Source: an uncultured Verrucomicrobiota bacterium (GTDB taxonomy: Bacteria; Verrucomicrobiota; Verrucomicrobiia; Limisphaerales; UBA9464). Taken from it: DNA of 57,933 nucleotides. A model generated the notes under the pieces. The model was not told the DNA's origin. It did not search any database and saw nothing but the letters and a program-made list of their open reading frames with translations. The position numbers were made by a program, and so were the translations under genes. Shown in pieces: positions 1 through 7,383 of the stretch (position 1 is its first letter; every line of letters begins with the position of its first letter). The stretch is from the NCBI GenBank assembly GCA_903854475.1, contig CAINWP010000142.1, forward strand, positions 1-57,933. The letters run 5' to 3'.

Positions 1-25
1 AACGATCCCGAGCCGGATTCCATCT

Positions 26-394
26 TTAGTGCGTCATGGGCCATCCGGCTGTCACCAAGCCTTTGTAGCCACCGATGAGGGAACGGACATTCTGGTAGCC
101 CATCTTCTGCGCCGCGTCGCAGGTCAGAGCACTGCGGTATCCCCCGCCACAGTACATCACGATTTCCGCCGACTTGTCGGGATACCGAACCTCGAGATCT
201 CGTTCGAGGATACCCTTGCCCAGGTGGCTCGCTTGCGTCGCATGCCCGGCGGCCCACTCGCTCTCCTCGCGGACGTCGAGCAGGACCAACGACGGATTGG
301 CCTTGAGGCGTTCACGCAAGGCGTCGATGGAGAGTTCCTGGATGCGGGTCTGGGCGTCTTGGACCAGGGCGAGAAAACCGGGAGAGTGATTCAT
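26..394 (-). CDS. single-domain rhodanese-like sulfurtransferase
   Basis: The product of 122 aa is one rhodanese domain. The active-site loop is CGGGYRS with the catalytic cysteine near residue 82, which would carry a persulfide. The conserved LLDVREESEW strand lies near residues 38-47 and the C-terminal GGYKGLVTAGWP is the usual end of the fold. No signal peptide is visible, so it is probably cytoplasmic. A longer frame with a GTG start at 424 exists, but the ATG at 394 has AGAGGA about ten bases upstream and starts where the family normally starts. It is divergent from the DUF1080 gene. The sulfur donor and acceptor cannot be told from sequence. Confidence 0.88.
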   Translation of the reverse strand: MNHSPGFLALVQDAQTRIQELSIDALRERLKANPSLVLLDVREESEWAAGHATQASHLGKGILERDLEVRYPDKSAEIVMYCGGGYRSALTCDAAQKMGYQNVRSLIGGYKGLVTAGWPMTH

Positions 395-523
395 GGAGAC
401 CAAATCCTCTGGCAACCTAGGCACTGACGAAAAGCCGTTTTGTGCAAGAATTCCAAACTGCGTCGGACTTCAACATTGAGTTTTTCTAACCAGATACCGA
501 GCGTAGCCCCTCATCCAGTCCTC

Positions 524-1324
524 ATGAGCACACTTGCGCGTTTCCTGCCTCTGGCCATCGCCACCGCAACCGCCTTCGCCGCTGGCGTCGGCTACGACAA
601 CACCCCGCAAATCCCGGGACAGAAGTGGAAGGTCCACGACAAAACCCGCCCCAACCCGCCCATCGTAGAACCGGGTGAGTCCTTCAGCCATCAGGCCCCG
701 GCCCCGGCCGACGCCGTGGTCCTCTTTGACGGCAAAGACCTTTCGAAGTGGAAGGGCGGCAAAGACGGCAAGGCTCCCTGGAAAGTCGAGAACGGCTATT
801 TCGAGGTCGTGAAAGGCACGGGCGACATCCAGACCCAAGAGAAGTTCAAAGACTTTCAGCTTCATTTCGAATGGTCCGCCCCGAATCCCCCCAAGGGTGA
901 AAGCCAGGGCCGCGGCAATTCCGGGCTCTTCCTGCATGGCCTCTATGAGGTGCAGGTGCTCGACGTGTACAACAACAAGACCTACGCCGACGGTCAGGCC
1001 GGTGGTCTCTATGGCATGTGGCCCCCGCTGCATAACGCCATGAAGAAGCCCGGCCAATGGAACACCTACGACGTGATCTTCGAAGGCCCGCTGTTCGACA
1101 CCGAAGGCAAGGTCACCCGCAAGGCCTCGGTCACGGTCATCCACAACGGCGTGGCACTGCACCACAAGCAGGAGTTCAACGGCCCCAGCGGCCACCAGAA
1201 CACCCCGAAGTACTTCAAGTACGACGGCACCGGCCCCATCCGCCTGCAAGACCACGGAGATCCGGTCCGCTTCCGCAACATCTGGATCCGCCCGCTCGGC
1301 GAATACGATCAGCCGGAGAAGTGA
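524..1324 (+). CDS. exported DUF1080 (3-keto-disaccharide hydrolase family) protein
   Basis: About 266 aa from this ATG. An N-terminal signal peptide (STLARFLPLAIATATAFAAG) is followed by a single DUF1080 domain, a concanavalin-like beta-sandwich. Family hallmarks are LFDGKDLSKW, GNSGLFLHG, YEVQVLDVYNN and a C-terminal GPIRLQDHGDPVRFRNIWIRP. DUF1080 proteins are strongly expanded in Verrucomicrobia and Planctomycetes and are associated with degradation of glycans or modified disaccharides. The substrate here is unknown. A longer frame with a TTG start at 440 would bury the signal peptide, so the internal ATG is preferred. A strong terminator follows about 30 bases after the stop. Confidence 0.88.
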   Translation: MSTLARFLPLAIATATAFAAGVGYDNTPQIPGQKWKVHDKTRPNPPIVEPGESFSHQAPAPADAVVLFDGKDLSKWKGGKDGKAPWKVENGYFEVVKGTGDIQTQEKFKDFQLHFEWSAPNPPKGESQGRGNSGLFLHGLYEVQVLDVYNNKTYADGQAGGLYGMWPPLHNAMKKPGQWNTYDVIFEGPLFDTEGKVTRKASVTVIHNGVALHHKQEFNGPSGHQNTPKYFKYDGTGPIRLQDHGDPVRFRNIWIRPLGEYDQPEK

Positions 1325-1354
1325 TCCGGGAGATCCAGTCTTTCTAAACGCACG

Positions 1355-1383
1355 AAAGCCCGGGCTGTGGCCCGGGCTTTTTT
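1355..1383 (+). terminator. intrinsic terminator after the DUF1080 gene
   Basis: A perfect 11-bp stem (AAAGCCCGGGC, loop TGTG, GCCCGGGCTTT) is followed by a T run ending at 1383. It lies between two convergent genes. The T run is on the plus strand, so it mainly serves the DUF1080 gene. Confidence 0.9.
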
Positions 1384-1450
1384 GTGCCGACCACCGCAAT
1401 AGGCCCTCAGCCCACCGACTGAAGGACCACAGCTCGGTGAATCGCGCGAA

Positions 1451-2329
1451 TCAGTACAACCAGCGTGCGATGCCCGAGTTGGCGTCGAGTTCGACGCCTT
1501 GACGACGGAAGGCCCAGCACATGTAGCTGACGCTCACGAAAAACGAAGCCGGCACCCGATTGGCTGCGGTGATCTTCACCCCCAGGAGGGTCGTCTTGCC
1601 GCCGAAGCCCATTGGGCCGATGCCCAATTCATTGGCGGTCTTCAGCACATCTTGCTCCAGCGCATCCAGAGCGGGATCCGGGTTGCGGTCGTCCAAGGTA
1701 CGCAAGAACTGGGTTTTGCTCATCGCATAGCCCGTGGATCGATCGCCCCCGATGCAAATGCCGAGGATCCCGGGACCGCAGCCCTTGCCCTGCGCTTGCA
1801 ACACAGCATCGAGGATCACCTTGCGGCACCCGTCGAGATCCCGGCTGGCGTGGAGTTTCTCCAAGGGCAACGAATACTGAGCGCCCACGTTCTCACAACC
1901 GCCCCCCTTGAGCATCAGGCGCACCTGCACCTCGGACGAACGATGCTGATGGAAATGAACCGACGGAGAGCCAGGCCCGACGTTGGTCCCGTCATTTTTG
2001 CCCGTCACCGAGTCCACCGAGTTCTGACGCAGATACCCTTTGCGGGTCGCCAAGGTCACTGCTTCCCGAGCCGTTTCCTCGAAAGTAATTTGGTCGAAGC
2101 CCACGGGGCAGTCCACGTAGAAGAGCACGCTGCCCGTGTCCTGGCAGAGCGGCTGGGACTTCCGTTTCGCCAGCTCGATGTTCTGTTCGATGATCTTGAG
2201 AGCACTCTCGGCAATGGTCCCCTTTTTCTCGGACTCCAACGAGCGGACCAACGCCGCATTCACGTCATCCGGAATCTCGGCAGACGAGCGGCGGATCAAT
2301 TCAACCAACGAATCAAGCAACGCGGACAT
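1451..2329 (-). CDS. class I fumarate hydratase / tartrate dehydratase, alpha subunit
   Basis: The 292-aa product matches the N-terminal (alpha) half of iron-sulfur fumarases of the FumA/TtdA family. This half holds the [4Fe-4S] cluster that activates the substrate hydroxyl. Three cysteines in family contexts are visible: CQDTG (C62), GGGCENVG (C145) and GCGPGI (C184). The GKNDGTNVGPGSP segment near 110-122 is typical. The length fits a separate alpha subunit, not the fused 500-aa form. The beta subunit usually lies directly downstream, but here a convergent DUF1080 gene follows. Tartrate dehydratase cannot be excluded. With sdhCAB at 42.5-46.1 kb the TCA role is the likelier one. Confidence 0.87.
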   Translation of the reverse strand: MSALLDSLVELIRRSSAEIPDDVNAALVRSLESEKKGTIAESALKIIEQNIELAKRKSQPLCQDTGSVLFYVDCPVGFDQITFEETAREAVTLATRKGYLRQNSVDSVTGKNDGTNVGPGSPSVHFHQHRSSEVQVRLMLKGGGCENVGAQYSLPLEKLHASRDLDGCRKVILDAVLQAQGKGCGPGILGICIGGDRSTGYAMSKTQFLRTLDDRNPDPALDALEQDVLKTANELGIGPMGFGGKTTLLGVKITAANRVPASFFVSVSYMCWAFRRQGVELDANSGIARWLY

Positions 2330-2534
2330 GGCCGCAAAAACTACGGAGACCTCCCACTCGCGTCAACGCAACCGGGAAGCGATCCGGGCAGTTCACCCAC
2401 CACCGCCCCGGATCCCAAATTCCCATTCCCCATCAGCCCGTCCCCAACAAAAACTGATCCCCATCCGCACAGGAGAAGCTCTGCAAACCGCAGTTGGTCA
2501 ACCGAATCGATCCTGCATAAGGTTGCCGAGTCCG

Positions 2535-3971
2535 ATGCGCCTCCTCGACCGTTATCTGCTCCGGGAACTCCTGCTGCCACTGGGCGTATGCCTCAGTGGC
2601 TTCACGCTGTTCTGGATCGCCTTCGACCTTCTGGGCGACATGACCCGATTCCAAAAGGCCGGGCTGAGCCTGGTTGGAGTAATGGAGTTCTATCTCTGGG
2701 GTCTGCCCGAACTACTGAACACCACGCTGCCCATCGCACTGCTGCTGTCGCTGCTGTACACCCTGACCAACCACGCCCGATATCATGAATTGACAGCGAT
2801 CCGGGCAGCCGGAATCAGCCTGTGGCGAACCATCGTGCCCTACCTCGCCGTCGGGTTGTTGCTCTCACTGGCACTGTATTGGAGCGGAGAAAACCTCATG
2901 CCGCAGGCCAAACGCCGGCAGGACAACCTGACCTCCAGAAAATCCAGCAGCGATAAACCCAAAGAAGCATGGCAATCCCAGTTCCACTTTGAGAACCAGA
3001 CCGACCATCGCTCCTGGAGCATCAGTCGTTTCCTGCCTCCCACCGGCGACATGGTCGGAATCCGTCTGTTGATGCCACTAGGAACCGGAGCCCATCGCGA
3101 AGTGCGAATTCCTTCAGCCCAGTGGACCAACGGCGCCTGGAACTACTCGACGGCCGGCGAACGCTTGTGGCGCAGCGCCGAAGATTCCGATCCCGCCATC
3201 CGCGAAACCCGCTTCACCCCAATTCCACCCCTGCCCGGCACCAACCAATGGCTCGCGTGGCCCGGTTCGCTGCAGTCCTTCACCAACGGGGTGCTCATCA
3301 CCAACATCGTCTTCCACGACACGACGACCCAAATCAACTGGTCGGCCACCTCGTTTGATACCCGAAGCGGTGAGCTCATCGGACTTGTGATCCAAGAACC
3401 CATTCGCCCCGGCGCCCAGCGCCAATTTCTGGCTGATGGCGCGGCATGGACGGGCTCGAACTGGCGCTTCACCAACGGCAACGAGTACGTCTTCAGAAAT
3501 CATCAGGACCGCGAACCCCTCTGGCTCCCCGGAGTGGAAATCCTCAAAGAACTCAATGAGACGCCGGACATCATCCGCAGCGAATTGCGCATCGCCGATT
3601 TCAACCGGGCCAAACCGATGCAGCGGCCTCAATTGACGCTGCAGGAAATCGTCGACTACCAACAACTACACCCGGTGCTTAAGCCTGACCTGAAGGCATG
3701 GCTCGACACTCAGTTCCACGCACGATTGGCAGCACCCTGGACTTGCCTGGTGGTGGTGATCATCGCCGTGCCGTTTGCCGCTCCATCCGGGCGCAGAAAC
3801 TTGTTCTTCGGGGTCGCCGGCAGCATTGGCTTGGCCTTCATCTTCTTCGTGGTCCAACGCGTGGGATTCGCCATGGGTCAGAATGGGATCGTTCCGGCGT
3901 GGCTTGGCGCCTGGCTGCCCAATCTCGTGTTCAGCGTCACCGGCCTGATTCTCACGGCGAGGGTCCGGTAA
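2535..3971 (+). CDS. LptF/LptG (YjgP/YjgQ) family permease
   Basis: 478 aa from the ATG beginning MRLLDRYLLRELLLPL. The N-terminal half has the conserved LDRYLLRE start, several membrane segments (about residues 10-100) and the family's WRTIVPYLAVGLLLS region. A periplasmic beta-jellyroll segment occupies roughly 110-370, and three C-terminal membrane helices follow. LptF and LptG form the inner-membrane permease that extracts lipopolysaccharide for LptB2FGC. The two genes usually sit in tandem, but only one is present here. The reading frame stays open far upstream to 2136, overlapping the fumarase gene; that part is antisense coding and not a plausible N-terminus. The histidine kinase gene starts four bases after the stop. 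Confidence 0.85.
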   Translation: MRLLDRYLLRELLLPLGVCLSGFTLFWIAFDLLGDMTRFQKAGLSLVGVMEFYLWGLPELLNTTLPIALLLSLLYTLTNHARYHELTAIRAAGISLWRTIVPYLAVGLLLSLALYWSGENLMPQAKRRQDNLTSRKSSSDKPKEAWQSQFHFENQTDHRSWSISRFLPPTGDMVGIRLLMPLGTGAHREVRIPSAQWTNGAWNYSTAGERLWRSAEDSDPAIRETRFTPIPPLPGTNQWLAWPGSLQSFTNGVLITNIVFHDTTTQINWSATSFDTRSGELIGLVIQEPIRPGAQRQFLADGAAWTGSNWRFTNGNEYVFRNHQDREPLWLPGVEILKELNETPDIIRSELRIADFNRAKPMQRPQLTLQEIVDYQQLHPVLKPDLKAWLDTQFHARLAAPWTCLVVVIIAVPFAAPSGRRNLFFGVAGSIGLAFIFFVVQRVGFAMGQNGIVPAWLGAWLPNLVFSVTGLILTARVR

Positions 3972-3975
3972 CATC

Positions 3976-5721
3976 ATGAATCCTGTGAATGAGCCCAACT
4001 CGACTCTCGACCTCCAGGCCCGCCTCTCCCGCCTAGAGTCGCTCCACCGGACCGCGCAGCGAGTGTACTCAACCCTCGATCTGCGAGAGTCGCTTCAAAT
4101 ACTGCTCGATGAAGTGGTCCGTCTGATGGACAGCAACTCAGGTTCCATCTGCCTCATCAATCCAACCAGTGGCTTCCTCGAAATCGAGGCCACTTGCGGC
4201 CTCCCTAGACACGCCAACCAATTCCGACTCCGCCTGGGCGAGGGCATCACTGGTGAGGTGGCCCGATCTGGGCGCACGATGCGCATCGACGATGTCTCCA
4301 AAGAACGCCGATACGTCCCCTTGCGGGACGGTGTGAGTTCAGAATTGGCCGTACCCTTGCGCGTCGGCGGAGACGTGCGCGGTGTCATCAATGTCGATTC
4401 CGACCGGCTCAACGCCTTCTCATTAGAACAACAGACCCTCCTAGAGGAACTCGCATCGCTGGCCTCTCCCGCCATCCGGAACACCTGGCTCTACGAGTCG
4501 GCACGCCAACGGGCCGGGTTGCTAGAATCTCTCCTCAAGGTGGGCCAACTCATCAACTCCACCCTCTCGGTCGACGACGCCCTCACCGTCATCACCCGAG
4601 AGGCCCGGGTCCTGATGCGGGCCAAGATGTGTTCACTAATGATGGTGGACCCCTCGGGCGAGTGGCTGGATCTCCGCGCCCATAATGGAGCCGGAAAGGC
4701 CTACGCCTCCAAACCTCGGGTGAGCCTGGCCGAAAGTGTGATGGGCATCGTCGCCCGGAGGCGCAAACCGCTTCAGGTCGACAACGTGCAAGTGTCGGGT
4801 TGCTACCAGAATGTCGGTATAGCCCGACACGAAGGACTCGTCTCACTCTTGAGCGTTCCTCTCCTCTTCTCGGAAAAGGCCATCGGCACGCTGAACATCT
4901 ATTCGGGCGAGCCTCATGTCTTCTCGGACGAAGAGGTCCGCACCCTTTCGACCTATGCCGAACTGTCGGCCCTGGCCCTCGAAAAAGCCCGCCTCTACGA
5001 CCGCATCATGTCCATCGAAGAGGCCCTCCGCCAAAGCGAACGCCTGAGCGCCCTGGGACTCTTGGCCGCCGAGATCGCCCATGAAATCCGCAATCCGCTA
5101 ACGGTGATGAAAATGCTTCACCACTCGCTCGACTTACATTTTGGTCCCGGCGACCCCCGCCAAACCGATGTCCGCATCATGGGTGAGAAGATGGATCACC
5201 TAAACCGCATCGTGGATCGAGTTTTGGATTTCGCCCGTGGCGCCGAACCCCATCTAGAAGAGGTCAACGTGAACCAGGTCCTGGACGACTTGCTGATGCT
5301 GACCCGGGTCAAACTCCGTTCGGCCGGCGTCGAGCTCATACGAGAGCTGGATTCGCACCTACCACTGTTGATGGCTGACGCCACTCAACTAGAACAGGCG
5401 TTTATGAATCTCACCCTCAATGCGGTCGAGGCCATGCCAGACGGGGGCCGATTGAGCATTCGATCCCGCGCTCTACCGCTCGTTCGAAAGGGTCCGGCAA
5501 CCCATGTCTTGGTTCGGTTTCGAGACAGCGGCATCGGCATGACCCGGGAGCAGGCGCAGAACGCTTTTTCGTCGTTGCTGCAAACCTCCAAGCCACGCGG
5601 CAACGGCCTGGGCATGGCAATTGTCGCCCGCGTGGTCGAGACCCACCGCGGTCAGGCCCGTATCCGTTCTAGCCCTGGCCGTGGCACAACCATCAGCCTA
5701 GTATTCCCCGTTTCCCGATAA
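3976..5721 (+). CDS. orphan sensor histidine kinase with two GAF domains
   Basis: 581 aa, no transmembrane segment or signal peptide, so probably cytoplasmic. Order: GAF domain about 25-165, second GAF about 195-340, HisKA with the phospho-acceptor in AHEIRNPLTVMK (H369), then HATPase_c with N box (FMNLTLNAVEAMP, near 475), G1 box DSGIGMT (near 517) and G2 box GNGLGMAI (near 543). The arrangement resembles NtrB-like kinases. No receiver-domain gene is adjacent, so the partner regulator is unknown. It is separated from the LPS permease by only four bases and is probably co-transcribed with it. GAF domains would sense a small ligand, redox state or cyclic nucleotide; the sequence does not say which. 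Confidence 0.92.
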   Translation: MNPVNEPNSTLDLQARLSRLESLHRTAQRVYSTLDLRESLQILLDEVVRLMDSNSGSICLINPTSGFLEIEATCGLPRHANQFRLRLGEGITGEVARSGRTMRIDDVSKERRYVPLRDGVSSELAVPLRVGGDVRGVINVDSDRLNAFSLEQQTLLEELASLASPAIRNTWLYESARQRAGLLESLLKVGQLINSTLSVDDALTVITREARVLMRAKMCSLMMVDPSGEWLDLRAHNGAGKAYASKPRVSLAESVMGIVARRRKPLQVDNVQVSGCYQNVGIARHEGLVSLLSVPLLFSEKAIGTLNIYSGEPHVFSDEEVRTLSTYAELSALALEKARLYDRIMSIEEALRQSERLSALGLLAAEIAHEIRNPLTVMKMLHHSLDLHFGPGDPRQTDVRIMGEKMDHLNRIVDRVLDFARGAEPHLEEVNVNQVLDDLLMLTRVKLRSAGVELIRELDSHLPLLMADATQLEQAFMNLTLNAVEAMPDGGRLSIRSRALPLVRKGPATHVLVRFRDSGIGMTREQAQNAFSSLLQTSKPRGNGLGMAIVARVVETHRGQARIRSSPGRGTTISLVFPVSR

Positions 5722-5786
5722 GGGGCCCAGGGTATCCGTCCAATTGGGTGGGCATTCTTTAAAGCTCACCACACACGCTTCACCGT

Positions 5787-7295
5787 TCAGATCGGCTTGC
5801 TGAACAGACTGCCGATGGGTTTGCCGACACCATCACGGGTCACATAGAACGGGCGCTTTTCAATCTCATACGAAAGCTTGGGTGAAACCCCCATCGCCCG
5901 GTACAGCGTCGCGTGCAAATCCTCAATGCCGACGCGGTCCTTGATCGTCTTGCAGGGTCGCTCGTCGGCGGTCACACCATGGAGGTGCCCACGCTTCATT
6001 CCGCCGCCAAAGAGCAGCACGCTGCCCGCATCGGTGAAGTGTCGGTGCATGCCGTAGTTGACGGGTGAATCGATGCGCTGGGGCACCGGCACCTGATCTT
6101 GGATGGGTTTGTCCGGCTTGCCCTCCTGCATCATGTCGCGACTGAACTCGCTCGCCACCACCACCAGTGTCCTGTCGAGCATGCCTCGCTCCTCAAGATC
6201 GAGCACCAACTGCGAGATCGCCCCGTCGATGGCCATCTTCATGTGGACAAGTTTTTCGTGCCCTCGCTCGTGGGTATCCCAATTGAGGAACGGAATGTAC
6301 TCGGTCGTCACCTCGATGTATCGGGCACCCGCCTCGGCCAAACGCCGGGCCAAGAGGCACCCCAAGCCAAAGCGCTGGAGATTGGCCTTTTCGTAAATTC
6401 CCTCCCGGGTCCGGTCGCCGCCCAATCGGCGACTGAAATCCCAGCCTCCGGGCGCGTATTTGGCGATGGTCTCCGGAGACTCCAGAGTCAAATCGAAGGC
6501 CTTGGCCGAAGGCGAGGCCAGCAGGCGATGGGCGTTGTCGAGCGAGCGCAGCAACGATTCCTTCTGGTACCCGCTGCCCAACTGACCCACCGGGGATGCC
6601 TCTACCAGCCGACGATAGAAACGGTCCCGGTTCTCGAAGCGGGACGGGCTCATCCCCTGAGGCGGCGTCACCACGTCCTTGGCGGCATCGGGGAACGGCA
6701 CGTTGAAGGGACCGAACTCACTGCCCAGGAATCCGCCCGAAGTGAAGGCCTTGAGGTCCTCGCCCTCGCCGACATCCAAACGCTGGCCAATGTTGATGAA
6801 GGCAGGCACCGCGGGGTTCTTGGTCCCCAGTGTGCGCGACATCATGGCTCCGATGTGCGGGCAGGCAACCGACTGCGGTGGCGCGTAGCCGGTGTGCCAG
6901 TGAAACTGATGCCGCGAGTGGAGGATGAATCCCAGATCACCCGCCGTATAAGTCCGGATCAGGGTGCCGCGATCCATCACCTTGGCCACCTTCTCCAGCC
7001 CCTCACTCAAGCGTATGCCATCTACCGCCGTCGGGATGGACGGGAAGGTCGAGAGCACCGTGTTCGGGTTCATGCCCTTTTCGTAGGGCGTATAGCGCTT
7101 GGGATCGAAGGTCTCAGTGGAGGCCATGCCGCCACCCATCCACAGCACGATAATCGTGTCGGCCGTCGCCGGGGGCCTCAGGGTCTCGCCTTCGGCGCCC
7201 ACCAGGGCCCTGGGATACCCGGCACCCAGGGCTCCCAGCGTGGCGGCGCTGAGTCCCTTGACGAAATCGCGGCGACTGAAATCGGGAGTCTTCAT
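5787..7295 (-). CDS. DUF1501 protein with Tat signal
   Basis: 502 aa. The N-terminus carries a twin-arginine motif (SRRDFVKGLSAATLGALGAG), indicating folded export. The body is a DUF1501 domain, related to the alkaline phosphatase/sulfatase fold: metal-site-like IVLWMGGGMAST near 48-60, HSRHQFHWHTGY near 125-137, NWDTHERGHE near 334, and MHRHFTDAGSVLLFGGGM near 415. DUF1501 genes in Planctomycetes and Verrucomicrobia nearly always follow a DUF1549/DUF1553 gene, as here (68 bases downstream). The pair is thought to act in the cell envelope on complex sugars, but the reaction is not established. Confidence 0.93.
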   Translation of the reverse strand: MKTPDFSRRDFVKGLSAATLGALGAGYPRALVGAEGETLRPPATADTIIVLWMGGGMASTETFDPKRYTPYEKGMNPNTVLSTFPSIPTAVDGIRLSEGLEKVAKVMDRGTLIRTYTAGDLGFILHSRHQFHWHTGYAPPQSVACPHIGAMMSRTLGTKNPAVPAFINIGQRLDVGEGEDLKAFTSGGFLGSEFGPFNVPFPDAAKDVVTPPQGMSPSRFENRDRFYRRLVEASPVGQLGSGYQKESLLRSLDNAHRLLASPSAKAFDLTLESPETIAKYAPGGWDFSRRLGGDRTREGIYEKANLQRFGLGCLLARRLAEAGARYIEVTTEYIPFLNWDTHERGHEKLVHMKMAIDGAISQLVLDLEERGMLDRTLVVVASEFSRDMMQEGKPDKPIQDQVPVPQRIDSPVNYGMHRHFTDAGSVLLFGGGMKRGHLHGVTADERPCKTIKDRVGIEDLHATLYRAMGVSPKLSYEIEKRPFYVTRDGVGKPIGSLFSKPI

Positions 7296-7339
7296 GAAAA
7301 GGTGTTTGGCGGTGAATCGATCGATGATGTCTGGGGAGC

Positions 7340-7383
7340 GGTCAATACTTCAGCTGGAATTGGTCAATACGTCAGCTGGAATT
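7340..7383. repeat. 22-bp tandem duplication across the stop codon of the DUF1549/DUF1553 gene
   Basis: Two directly abutting 22-base copies, 7340-7361 and 7362-7383, each read GGTCAATAC[T/G]TCAGCTGGAATT with one mismatch. The right copy contains the last codons and stop (TGA at 7366-7364, minus strand). The left copy is a noncoding echo of the gene's own 3' end. Confidence 0.9.

Noticed and set aside
2136-2534. N-terminal extension of the LptF/LptG gene
   Set aside because: It overlaps the fumarase gene on the other strand and has no family similarity. The ATG at 2535 gives the normal start.
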